NCBI GenBank assembly: GCA_958510825.1
Contig: OY294046.1
Coordinates: forward strand, 1,240,001 to 1,304,000
Source: Brachypterus glaber
Taxonomy: Eukaryota > Arthropoda > Insecta > Coleoptera > Kateretidae
Direction: 5' to 3'
Length of the DNA stretch: 64,000 bases
Under the pieces are notes generated by a model that saw nothing but the letters and a program-made list of their open reading frames with translations, was not told the DNA's origin and ran no database searches. Made by a program: the position numbers and the translations under genes. Of this stretch, positions 10,935 through 20,259 are shown piece after piece; position 1 is the first letter of the stretch, and each line of letters begins with the position of its first letter.

Positions 10935-11551
10935 TAATCAAGGTTCATGTGATTCTTACTGATTTTAGTATAGCTTTCGACAGAGTTCCCCATTTGATTT
11001 TACCTTAATTAGTATTCTTGGCGACTTGAAGCATGGGGTGAAGTACGTGGAATAAAAGACCATTAATAGTTATTTATGGTACTAGTGGGTAAAGTAAGAT
11101 ATTGCCCATGAGAAAATTAACCTGCGAGGCGTCAGCCAAGCAGGTTAATTTTGGAGAGGGCAATATCGGTTTACCCATGAGTGCCATACAAGGTTTTATC
11201 CAATAAATAGCTTAGGAATTCATATTTTTACTAAAAATTTTAATGACATTTACAAGAAAATAATTTGACAAGTGACAGTTGAGTGGGTAAAATAAATAAT
11301 TATCCACTCAATAAAGTCAAAGCCACGCGGGGGTTATTATTGAGTTTGTCTATTTAAAATAAAGCTGGTAATTTTCTTATTATCTGTATGTATTGGATAA
11401 AATTATTTATTACACTGGAGCACCGCAAGGCTCCAATCTTAGTCCATTATTCTTTTTGATATTCATTAATGATATCTATAGTGTTGTAAGCTGTTGTAGT
11501 GAAATTGAGAGGATTCTAAACTGTTTAAGTGATTGTTTAAATGACAGTTAG
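10935..11551 (+). pseudogene. LINE reverse-transcriptase relic, split by repeat B
   Basis: Two RT motifs survive in order. At 10943-10999 the frame reads VHVILTDFSIAFDRVPHLIL, which is the catalytic YxDFSKAFD-type block of Jockey/CR1-like non-LTR retrotransposons. At 11411-11476 it reads GAPQGSNLSPLLFLIFINDI, the next conserved block. Between them lie ~70 bp of eroded sequence and a complete B element (11067-11401), which inserted into the RT gene. The frame after the second block runs to a stop at 11549 without the expected FADD motif, so that part is deleted. The upstream frame is shifted. Dead copy. Confidence 0.8.
11067..11401 (+). repeat. Repeat B, copy 2 (335 bp)
   Basis: Same length and same ends as the copy at 7422-7756. 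It sits inside the LINE RT relic, so this family inserted after the LINE died or was dying. Confidence 0.8.
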
Positions 11552-11690
11552 TAGAGGCGGAGTTTTTAAGTCTGAAATTTAGTTGCTGTTGCTGATCCTG
11601 CAAGTTAATAACCAATCACAAAGCGATATTCAATTTTTTTCCTATTATACAAACGAATATGTCATTTTCTGCTGCATGTGTAAATGTAAT

Positions 11691-12270
11691 TTAACTGCAA
11701 TTTGTAATTATCCCGATTAGGCTCCTGCTGTCGGTGAGGCTACGGGCGGCTGCATTTGCCATAAAGCTTATAGCGTTTTTGTCTAGGTGATGTCCTATCC
11801 TATTAAAAACTGTTGGAGCAACGCTGCAGCTAGTTTAGCAGCAGTGTTGCGGCAAGCGTCTTCTGTGAACCCTACATTTTGCTGTACACATTGAACGCAT
11901 CTAATACCTGTGTTTAATGATATATCGTATGGATGTGAGAGGTCAATAAGAGAGGCAAGGCCGTTTACATACAGACATTCTTTGTCAAGTGATTATTATA
12001 AAATAAATTTCCTACATTCATGTGTATAGGCAATTTATTTATAGATGCAAGGTGTGATACAATAAAAGTTGTTCCTGTTGATACCTTTGAATCGACAACG
12101 ATAAATTGTATGGTATTCATTCGGTAGTTTTTTTTTAAGAACAGGGCTGTGATGTGTCAGGATTTCCCTCGGGTCCGGCGTTTTTGAGGGACCCAATATT
12201 ATACTATATAATGCCAAACTATTATTTTACATTTTATAGAGGGCACGGGCGTAGTTTCCTCCATAAAGTC
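11691..12270 (-). pseudogene. Unidentified degenerate protein-coding sequence (about 190 codons, frameshifted)
   Basis: Protein-like sequence runs along the minus strand in blocks that change frame. Moving along the minus strand: about 12217-12130 (contains KTPDPREILTHHSPV); about 12125-11998 (VDSKVSTGTTFIVSHLAS); 11999-11795 (NGLASLIDLSHPYDISLN; about 66 codons open to a TAG); about 11815-11691 (SFMANAAARSLTDSRSLIG, ending TAA). Codons are balanced and GC-richer than the surroundings. At least three frame changes and no splice signals at the joins make it a dead gene rather than exons. I do not recognise the family. Candidates are a transposon-borne gene, an endogenised viral gene or a processed host gene. 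Confidence 0.5.
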
Positions 12271-12282
12271 CAATAGATTAAA

Positions 12283-12315
12283 ATTTGCGTTACGTAATAC
12301 TTGAACGTTCCCAAA
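12283..12315. repeat. Q-family MITE end
   Basis: TTACGTAATACTTGAACGTT followed by CCC, the terminal motif of the short elements at 39152-39304 and 60568-60709. Next to it, from 12352, GGGGATGTCCATAAAGTATG looks like the end of a second, GGGG-starting element. Confidence 0.55.
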
Positions 12316-12534
12316 GGTGTGACGTATTTTTTGGACGACCACTTAGGGGATGTCCATAAAGTATGTCATGACTAAGGGGAGGGGGTTCGGGAGTTTGTTT
12401 ATAATGTTTGTTTATAATGTTATTAATATAAAAAAACCTGTAGTGTATAATTTCTATTTTATAAAGCTTTTTATGACGGGACATCCAGCCAATCATGGCA
12501 TCGTTGTAAGTTATGTAGTATGCTCGTGTTAATC

Positions 12535-13051
12535 TGAGAATGCGACCCTGACGTCACAGCGCGTAAATTAAAAAGCACCTGTAGGGTAACTGAAACTTAT
12601 TTGTTAAGACTTAATACATAATTATCCAGTTTGAAAATTCATTCATGGTTCTGAACGTCTGAACTTCTTATAGTGAAGTGGTTTATTATAAAATAATTAA
12701 AAAAAGGCTTATAATCGACTTCACGTTAATTTTATTATTGAAAACAATTAGTGTGACCGCGGTTTCGCTATAATAGATATAGCATCTACGGACTTAAATA
12801 CATATAATGGGGCATCTTTAACATTCTGGTCATAAATAACACTAAGGACATTACACAATTAATAAATTAGGTTACAGATTAAAAATATGCATTTTCAGTG
12901 GCATGAATTAGGTTATGTTTACCGATTATTAATTATTATATAAAAAATGTATATCAATAAAAATCATTTATTAAATCTTAAGAAATAAGTTTCAGTTACC
13001 CTACAGAGTGGTATTTAGTTTACGTGCTGTGACGTCAGAGTCGCATTCTCA
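12535..13051. mobile_element. Foldback/TIR element (517 bp)
   Basis: Inverted repeats of about 90 bp: TGAGAATGCGACCCTGACGT at the left, its complement at the right, each followed inward by a shared TGTAGGGTAACTGAAACTTA block. The interior has no coding frame. Target duplication unclear. Confidence 0.7.
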
Positions 13052-13764
13052 AATTGAGACGAGTATATTATATGGTATGTAGTATGCGAGCCACTGGACG
13101 GCGCTTTACTTGCCCTTAAAATGTGATAAAACTATTTAAATTACATAATCGTTTGGACTTTTTTTTAATATGAAAAAGTAACGTGACGTGACATATGGGG
13201 AGGGGGTAACACTTTAATACAGGGGGAGCGGGTAAAAATGGCCAAAAAAGCGAGATAATATCAAAACATTTAATGTTTCTTATCAAAATCGTGTTATTTT
13301 TTCTTCAAGTAATGTTTTAATCCAAGATCTTCACACATTAAAACAAAGAATGTGCAAGTGTCTAATATTTAAATTTATTTTTTCGCACATTTGTCTATTG
13401 TTTTATAATTTTATAAACTTAAAAAACGCTATAGATAGTGATCGCTTCTATTTTTTTCTAATTTGTATTATTATATAGATATAAAATACAAGCCGTGAAG
13501 ATATATAATGCTACCGATTCTATAGGATACTCCTGGCAGTTGCAAGTATTTTTTTTCCTGCTGAAGTTTTAAGTTTTTTAATTTTTAAATTGTTTTGGGG
13601 TATTTTTAATTTTTAAGTGACACTCTATAACTTTTTGTTTTTAAATGGATTTTTTTTTTTCAAATTTGGTACAATTACCTTCCACGGTTCCCGGGAACAT
13701 GACTTTAGTCCAACTTTCTATTAAGCAATTTTTTATTTCATATCTTGTCTATGTAGGTCCAAAA

Positions 13765-13841
13765 AGTCTTGGACTTAGGGGATGCTTAATTAAGTAGAAT
13801 AGTACGAGGTTAAACAAATAAACAAATAAACAAAACAAACA
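13765..13841 (+). repeat. SINE family S2, 3' fragment
   Basis: The 3' part only: GGACTTAGGGGATGCTTAAT, AAGTAGAATAGTACGAG, then a (AAACAAATA)-like tail. It matches the 3' end of the longer minus-strand copies at 42393-42627 and 58484-58744. Confidence 0.7.
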
Positions 13842-14154
13842 ATCATTTTAAACCCAAACTTAAAAAAATATACTGGGCAAATTTTTTTTTAGTGACGAAA
13901 ATCCTTAAAGTTTAGTTATTATTTAGGAATACTCTACCACCAAAAATAAAAATTTAATTTAAATCATTAAACACGAAGTATTATTATGGTTCTATAATAC
14001 AATAAAGCATTGACCAAATTTTAAGTCAATAAACCGTCATTCAATTTTTTTTTATTCTGATGGTGTTTTTTTTATTTTCTACTAGAATAAAATTGAATAA
14101 TTTTAACAATACTTTTATTTTAAGTATTAACAAGTTTCTGTTAAATTTGAATTA

Positions 14155-14550
14155 AAATTAACCACATGCCGCATAGCACTCGGACCTGTGATACTACCCG
14201 GGCGCACCGAGAGGGAGCAGCAAGGTAGCTTTCAGGTCTGTTGGCAGAGCTCACTTTAAGGACTTTCAAGCAACCAGGATCTGTACTAAGGCTGCAAGCG
14301 AAAATGATCCTTAAGCAGTTTGGCGCCGGTCCAAGTGCACTGGCACCCAATAAACTTAAGGATCAAAGCCGCTCACTTAGCCAAAAAAGCCGACAAAACG
14401 AGGTTCGGATTCCTCGCTAAACTGTAGGTCCCGGGGTACAACAACAAAAATCCTCGTTAGAGTAGAAAAACTAGTAACACAGGGGTAGGCAAAAAGGACC
14501 ATATGGTCTAGTTGCCAGGCTTGACCTCCCCACCATTACTACTACTACCA
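14155..14550. other. GC-rich block with (ACT)n tail, possibly a LINE 3' end
   Basis: Base composition rises well above the surroundings and the block ends in ATTACTACTACTACC, like the (ACT)n tail of the LINE relic at 56082-56458. No RT motif is present. The only long frame (minus, 14141-14350) resembles no protein I know. A truncated LINE 3' UTR is the best guess. Confidence 0.35.
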
Positions 14551-14793
14551 CATGAATTCAGCTTATAATAAGATACATCACAATGTTGAATACGCCCAAA
14601 TATTATTACTAATTAATTAAAATATTAATCTAAAAAATAAATCTAACAACTTAGTGCTATAGTAATTAATTAAAAAAGAACAAATTTATAAATGAAGAGA
14701 ATTATAACTATTTTAGATTTTAAGCTTTCACGGCCATTAAGATATAAAGAACTTTCACTTTCGGGTTTAGACCGTGTTAATGGATTTTCACTT

Positions 14794-14834
14794 TCCGACG
14801 TTTCGTCTCTTACTACTAGAGACATCTTCAGGGA
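14794..14834 (-). ncRNA. Hammerhead-like core in Penelope inverted tail
   Basis: Minus-strand copy of the motif at 16145-16184: CTGAAGA, a 6-bp stem (GTCTCT/AGAGAC) with a 7-nt loop, then GAAAC-GTC. It lies in the inverted fragment of the same element. Confidence 0.5.
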
Positions 14835-15104
14835 TTAATCTGAAACTAAGTTTCGAATCAACTTGTGTCACTATTTATGACGAGTTGTGGTTATTCACCC
14901 GTGACGAGGTTTTTCCTATCAAAGACTTCCATATTGCAGGTAAGTGGTAACCAGTGTCCCGATTGATATTGTTAGGATGCTTGATGATTTCTATCGATTC
15001 CCGTATCTTCCTTGGCATTTTTCTGTTTTCTGTTAATATTTGTTTTGTTTCAGACAAGTTGATTTTATGACCTGTTTCATGTACCCCCTGCGGCCAATGC
15101 TTTC

Positions 15105-16103
15105 ATGGAATACCTCGAGAAAAAAGCTATTGAGTCATTTCCATTAAAACCTAAAATTTGGCGCAGATACGTAGACGATGTCTATGCTATTTGGCCCCAT
15201 GGCATGGAAAGCCTTCAAGGTTTTCTAAATCACCTCAATTCCCAACATAAATCTATAAGGTTTACGATGGAAATTGAGAACAACGGATCACTTCCCTTTT
15301 TGGACGTTTTGGTTTACAAAACGGAAAATGGCTCAATAGGACACTCGGTATACAGGAAGAAAACCCACACTGACAGATACCTAAACGCATTTTCACATCA
15401 CCATCCCTCTCAAAAACGCTCGGTAGTTAATTCACTTGTTCATAGGGCTTTCATGATTTCAGACAAGAATTCCCTAGACACAGAACTCCTTAAACTAACC
15501 AAAGCCTTGACCATGAACGGTTATACCAAAAAAGACATTAATAAGACCATATACAAATACAGAAATCCCAGACCCAAACAACAGGACAATAGTGACAATG
15601 ACAGACAGACACAAGTTATACTTCTCTATGTAAGCGGTATCACGGATAAAATAGGTAAACTTTTGAAGAAGTCAAATATTAAGCCTATATTTCGGTCCAA
15701 CCAAAAATTAGGTCAATGTTTGACTTCAACAAAAGACAAAATACCCCTGAGTTCAGAAGGCGTATATAAAATACCCTGCTCCTGTGGTACGGTTTACATA
15801 GGTGAAACTAAGAGAAAAATTTCTACAAGACTTCAAGAGCATGAGCGCAATATAAGAAAGAAACAAATTTCCTTATCGGCAGTAGCCGAACATGTACATG
15901 AAACAGGTCATAAAATCAACTTGTCTGAAACAAAACAAATATTAACAGAAAACAGAAAAATGCCAAGGAAGATACGGGAATCGATAGAAATCATCAAGCA
16001 TCCTAACAATATCAATCGGGACACTGGTTACCACTTACCTGCAATATGGAAGTCTTTGATAGGAAAAACCTCGTCACGGGTGAATAACCACAACTCGTCA
16101 TAA
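15105..16103 (+). CDS. Penelope-like element polyprotein, 5'-truncated (RT C-terminus + GIY-YIG endonuclease)
   Basis: 332 codons from the first ATG; the same frame is open upstream to about 15087 with P-AANAF before the Met, i.e. the conserved SPxxANxFME block, so this ATG is internal and not a true start. Residues ~20-33 read RRYVDDVYAIW, the RT catalytic YVDD. Residues ~220-260 are the GIY-YIG nuclease: GVYKIPCSCGTVYIGET, then a conserved Arg and EH, followed by the family's AEHVHETGH and IKHPNNINRDTGY blocks. The reading frame is intact to the stop, so the copy is young, but the fingers and most of the palm of the RT are missing, so it cannot move itself. Confidence 0.92.
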   Translation: MEYLEKKAIESFPLKPKIWRRYVDDVYAIWPHGMESLQGFLNHLNSQHKSIRFTMEIENNGSLPFLDVLVYKTENGSIGHSVYRKKTHTDRYLNAFSHHHPSQKRSVVNSLVHRAFMISDKNSLDTELLKLTKALTMNGYTKKDINKTIYKYRNPRPKQQDNSDNDRQTQVILLYVSGITDKIGKLLKKSNIKPIFRSNQKLGQCLTSTKDKIPLSSEGVYKIPCSCGTVYIGETKRKISTRLQEHERNIRKKQISLSAVAEHVHETGHKINLSETKQILTENRKMPRKIRESIEIIKHPNNINRDTGYHLPAIWKSLIGKTSSRVNNHNSS

Positions 16104-16144
16104 ATAGTGACACAAGTTGATTCGAAACTTAGTTTCAGATTAAT

Positions 16145-16184
16145 CCCTGAAGATGTCTCTAGTAGTAAGAGACGAAACGTCGGA
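16145..16184 (+). ncRNA. Hammerhead-like core near Penelope 3' end
   Basis: CTGAAGA (16147-16153), one extra T, a GTCTCT/AGAGAC stem, GAAA (16074 offset +100, i.e. 16174-16177), then C-GTC and GGA, which can pair with the TCC preceding the core. Penelope-like elements are reported to carry minimal type I hammerheads that act as dimers because stem III is nearly absent; this copy fits that pattern. The additional T next to stem II and the 3-bp stem I are weak points, so cleavage is uncertain. Confidence 0.55.
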
Positions 16185-16619
16185 AAGTGAAAATCCATTA
16201 ACACGGTCTAAACCCGAAAGTGAAAGTTCTTTATAGAATTATAACTTCTAAATACCTTAATAATGTGACTGCAAAAATTATCTTCCACTCGAGATTTACT
16301 GCTTCAAAGGCTTGCTTTGAAAACAATCCCAGCTGTAGATTGGTTCTTTTAATAAATTCTACTTCAATATTCACATTTTGTATCATCATGTTCCAGAATG
16401 TATTAAAGGAACCAATCTACAGCTGGGATTATTTTCAGAGCAAGCCTTTGAAGCAGTCTATCACGATTGAAAGACGTTTTGGGCAGGTATAAAATTAATG
16501 ATGCACATCCTAAGTTTTGCAGTCACATTATTAAGGCATTTAGAAGTTATAATTCTCTTCATTTATAAATTTGTTCTTTTTTAATTAATTACTGTAGTAC
16601 TAAGTTGTGAGGTTTAAAT

Positions 16620-17054
16620 ACTGTTCTACGGTGAAGCTGTGAAGCTGCGAGGAGTACAACAAATCTAACGTTATGTTACTAAACAATAGTTCAACAAATT
16701 GTTTTAATCAACACTTCTGTTAATTCTTTTGATGGTAAAAATATGGTTATTACTAGGAAGTGAAAGGATGATATTTTGTTTGTATTTTTATCATTAATGA
16801 TTTACTCATGCCAAAAAGACCTGGTTTGGACAACTTATTGGGGAATTTTTCATTTAATTTCTTCAAAGAGAAATTTTCTACGACCGATTTAGAGAGTAAG
16901 CATGTGTCATATTTTATACATGTGTGTAAAATAGGGCATTTAAAAAAAAAACATTTTTTTCAAATTTTTCATATGCTCCGTAGCATTACATATATATTTT
17001 CCATTACATTTTTATATTACTAGATTAGCTCTATTTATTTGGTCTTTTTCTTCC
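16620..17054. other. No recognisable gene
   Basis: AT-rich. A 71-codon frame from 16808 is phenylalanine- and lysine-rich with no domain, and I treat it as chance. Confidence 0.4.
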
Positions 17055-17097
17055 AGTGCGCAAGTACTAATCGGATATGTATCCTGACTTGCGCACT
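17055..17097. repeat. Perfect 11-bp hairpin
   Basis: AGTGCGCAAGT at 17055-17065 and its exact complement at 17087-17097, with a 21-nt loop. Confidence 0.6.
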
Positions 17098-17302
17098 ATC
17101 ACTGATAAATTACTACTGTAGTAATTTCCACGCTAATATAAAAAGTTATCATTAAAAACACACAAAAAAACTATCTTCAAACGTCCATTATTATTAACTT
17201 AAAATTCAACATTTCACACGATTAATAACCATAAATATATGGTTCACTTTAACTTGTACATAATACATTAATATAAAAATACTCTAGGCACATCATAAAA
17301 GA

Positions 17303-17458
17303 CGGTAAAACAAAAATACACAAGGCACATCATAAAAGATGGCGAATTCGCTGCACTAGAATGTGCCAAGAAGGCTACACCCGTCCCTTTCAAAGGCCAC
17401 GCTGTAACTCTACGTGCTATCTCTTTCCAAGAGTTTATAACAGTTTAGACAACGTAAG
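17303..17458 (+). pseudogene. Unidentified coding-like fragment (about 50 codons)
   Basis: Open frame with balanced composition, containing IIKDGEFAALECAKKATPV and HAVTLRAISFQEF, ending in TAG at 17456-17458. The start of the segment is preceded by a 37-bp-offset direct duplication of AGGCACATCATAAAAGA, which breaks the frame upstream. No family recognised; probably a relic of a larger gene. Confidence 0.3.
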
Positions 17459-18280
17459 GAAGAAAAAGTAATCAGAGTAGCCAATATAAGCAATACAAAC
17501 TATTTATATTTACCTTAATTTAATTTTATATTTTGCAGTTAAACATATTAGATAATAATTGCTCTCGGGTTACAGGCGAACTGTCATTTATGTTTTTTTT
17601 TTGTTTTTACTACTACTAGTGCCATCTGTTTAGTGACGTTTTCAATAATGGACTCGCCCGGGAAAATTCCCTATTTTAAATCGTTCTAATTTTGAGAACA
17701 AATGTTTGAATAAACAAATCCTAACTAATTTTAACTGTCATAGTCTGATCTAAGACAACAAACGAAAGAGACGACTTGGTGTTTTTTTAATAGTTACTTA
17801 ATTTTAATAATAAATAAATAATTATTTACTTCATTTATTTATTTATTCACAGAAAATAATATTTATTTTAAATAGTTTTATTTTTTGTAATGTCTTAGAA
17901 AAAATATTGTACATAACTAGTCGGAAAGTGTCTTTGTGGCATTCTCGATGAATAGCATAAAATACTTGTTTCATTATACTAAACCTCTATTATAAAACTA
18001 GTATTTTAATTTAATATATTATTGTTTCTTGAATTTTACACACATTTTTAACAGTGTTAAATAAAGACACTCCAGACACCTTTTGGGCACAAGCAAAAAG
18101 CATGTAAATTTGCCACATGCAGTATGTAATAAATTTTTTATCAGATATGAATAACTTTAATATGTTTTTAATGTTCTTTTTGCTGATATTAATTAAATTT
18201 AACTATGACTATCATGGTGGTCCGATTTTTACCACAGGATCTTACTTTAATTATTTTTTTGATATTTCTATTTGAATTTA
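17459..18280. other. No recognisable gene
   Basis: Very AT-rich. No domain, RNA gene or terminal repeat seen. A short ATG frame near 17650 (MDSPGK...) is too short to support. Confidence 0.4.
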
Positions 18281-18566
18281 ATAGTATATTAAAGTACTAG
18301 TTTCATAACATACGTTTTCTAAAGTAGTAGTGGGCTAAAAACGTGTTATGAAACGAGTGCTTTATACAATTTTTTCTATTTTGCTCTAAAATTAAAAAAA
18401 AAACTTACATTTAAATTGATTACTGATTTAGGGGTTTTTGTTTTGGGTTGGCATTACAGTTTAAAGTCCAAACGAAAAAAAAAGTAGAGACCTCTTATGG
18501 GCCTCTAAGAACACGCAATATGCGTGTGATTATGAGATTATAAGAGTTGCAAAATAGAAAAAAAAT
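18281..18566 (+). repeat. Dispersed repeat C, copy 3 (internal deletion)
   Basis: Both family ends are present, but about 200 bp between GGCATTACAG and GTAGAGACCTC are missing. Confidence 0.75.
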
Positions 18567-19298
18567 TAAATACTTTTTCTTTAAGCAACTTTTTTATTAA
18601 GTACATATGCGCCAATTTTTCCAAATTCCATAAAGTTATAAATTTTTATTAAATGAAAAAGACTAAAAATATATTTTAAAATTTTGAAGTATAGACAATA
18701 TTCCAAGGGGGCCCGGCCCTCCCTGTTAAAAGTCCAAGGGGGCCATGCACCCGTGCGTTCCGATGTCGGCGCCTATAATTGAGTACAAAGAAAGATTTTT
18801 TTAGCTATAACTTGCTTATTTTTATTTTTATAAGACTGTTCTTTTATTAGTAAGTAGAATTAGTAATAACTAATTCTACGTCGAACCACCCGTTAGTGGT
18901 ACTATGTGCTTGAGACACACAAGTCTTCAACTTGCTACCATTCAAAGTCTCCAGACTAGGAGAGGTATGAGTAGAGGAAAGGAAGCAAATATGGGCTACC
19001 CATTTTATTTTTTCTTGTAAAAAAATAAATAAAAGTTTAGTTCCAATATCAAACGTACCCAACGATAGCTATATTAATTAGTCACAACCTGTTATAAATG
19101 CATATTAATTAAAACAAATAATAAATTCATTATTTCGTAAATAGTGAGAAGGTGCACTTTTGTGTCGATTTGAAATTGGCCCTAAATATGGGCTGCCCCC
19201 AAAATTGTGTAATAAATATTAGATTTGAAGTGGTATTCAATCTTATTGGTCGCAATAAGTTAAAAGTATAATAGTTATATCTAAAATGAAATAATAAA

Positions 19299-19445
19299 TC
19301 AAATAACTCCTAATATAGAACGTGGTATATTAAACATTTTTAAAGCTACCATCTCGTACTGCCTCATCGCTATTATAGCGCCTTCCATATCGCCCTCGTT
19401 CCATTTTCTTCTATTCTTGGCTGTTGCTGATCTTTTCTTGGCCTC
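19299..19445 (-). pseudogene. psq-type helix-turn-helix fragment (pogo/Tigger-like)
   Basis: 48 codons on the minus strand containing RRKWNEGDMEGAIIAMRQYE followed by a short linker and FNIPRSIL. This is the N-terminal psq/CENP-B-type DNA-binding helix-turn-helix of pogo/Tigger/Jerky-like transposases and their domesticated descendants (pattern W.E..M..AI.A......A...F.IPR.TL). The segment starts directly after TTTTTCTAG, a plausible splice acceptor, and ends at TGA (19299-19301) soon after the domain. No DDE domain is seen nearby. It may be an exon of a domesticated gene or a transposon fragment. Confidence 0.6.
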
Positions 19446-19991
19446 CTAGAAAAATTCTAGGCTTAAATACATAGTTCTTTATAGCCCATAATAGAAACAC
19501 AGGGATGGCCCATATTGCAAAAATACTCGGTGTATACAACAAAAGAGGTTATGTCTAAAACTCAGTAATTAGAAGAAAACTAATAAGCACACATCAAAGC
19601 CCGATTATGTGGCTTTAATTTGTTGCAGAAATGGTTTTGAAAACGTTGTTATCTATCAGGTAACGGAATTTATAAACTTACCTAAAAAAGTTTTGTGGCT
19701 TGCTGAAAAGGACGGAAAATAAAAATAAATTCTCAAACGTCAACGAATGTATGAATTAATTAATGAATCTTTACTGTGGAAGTTTAACTTCGACATTTAC
19801 GATTTGCGATAGTCGGATGCAGAGGACTCCATCGGATAGCTGAGAAACCCACCTAGCCCATATTACAAGACCTAGCCCACATTTGCTACTCTTCCTCTAG
19901 TTGTCTACATCTAGAAATAGATGGCGCACAAGTCTACATCAATCTAATGGCTATATTCCTTCTGCGAGTCTAAAAACGTTTTCTTAATAAG

Positions 19992-20066
19992 CGTGCAGAG
20001 TTGACTCTTGGTACTGAAGAGGGCCAGCAGCCCGAAACAGTCAGTCTACCAATATCACTCTGTACG
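19992..20066 (+). ncRNA. Type I hammerhead ribozyme
   Basis: All core elements are in the right order. Stem I 5' strand: 19992-20001 and 20008-20013. Then CTGAAGA (20014-20020); stem II GGGC/GCCC with loop CAGCA (20021-20033); GAAA (20034-20037); a one-pair stem III, C20038 with G20044, and loop AGTCA; cleavage triplet GTC (20044-20046). Stem I 3' strand: TACCAA (20047-20052), an internal loop, then ACTCTGTACG (20057-20066). The 16 stem I pairs include only one G-U wobble. The internal loop of stem I (6 x 4 nt) is placed to contact loop II, as in fast natural type I hammerheads. Predicted cleavage follows C20046. Confidence 0.8.
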
Positions 20067-20139
20067 ATGATTAGAAAATAGATTAATGGAATAATAAGCT
20101 CTTTTATTTGTTCTTAATATCGTGTTTTTATTTTTTCAG

Positions 20140-20253
20140 ATGAGTCCCATCGAAAATGTCGTTCCTAATTTGGTGGAAACACCAACGCAGAAAACTAGGG
20201 AGCTTAGAAACAAACAAGACAGGTCACGTGATCTCTTTGGAGTACAACTTGAG
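20140..20253 (+). CDS. Candidate internal coding exon of a host gene (38 codons)
   Basis: A 114-bp segment is bounded by a good acceptor (T-rich tract then CAG, 20137-20139) and a consensus donor (GAG then GTAAGT at 20254). Only the frame beginning ATG AGT is open throughout; the others stop within 30 bases. Length is a multiple of three. The peptide starts MSPIENVVPNLVETPTQ and ends RSRDLFGVQLE, polar and probably disordered. GC is clearly above the flanks. The ATG may be an initiator or an internal codon. I cannot name the gene and see no partner exon in the window. The hammerhead at 19992-20066 lies ~70 bp upstream on the same strand. Confidence 0.55.
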
Positions 20254-20259
20254 GTAAGT

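Larger units (their letters stand above)
14710..16234 (+). mobile_element. Penelope-like retroelement with inverted tail
   Basis: Bounded by a 12-bp direct repeat, AGAATTATAACT (14698-14709 and 16235-16246). The left part (about 14737-15084) is an inverted copy of the element's own 3' end (15894-16232); the right part (15085-16234) carries the C-terminal RT-endonuclease coding sequence. Penelope-like elements are known for 5' truncation and inverted self-fragments at insertion, which fits. Both tails carry a hammerhead-like core. Confidence 0.88.
14645..16606. mobile_element. Foldback element interrupted by the Penelope insertion
   Basis: The left arm (14645-14709 plus 16247-16360) is complementary to the right arm (about 16395-16606). 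Shared words include AAAAAAGAACAAATTTATAA, ATGAAGAGAATTATAACT, AATAATGTGACTGCAAAA and AATCCCAGCTGTAGATTGGT. Removing 14710-16234 and one copy of a 12-bp duplication restores a continuous left arm, so this element is older than the Penelope insertion. Confidence 0.75.

Noticed and set aside
18847..19062. Minus-strand frame with a pyrimidine-rich AG upstream (SLETLNGSKLKTC...) as a terminal exon
   Set aside because: The acceptor region resembles sequence near 19860-19920 (TAGCCCA.ATTTGCT, TTCCTCTA), so it is probably part of a repeat; no donor partner or domain was found.
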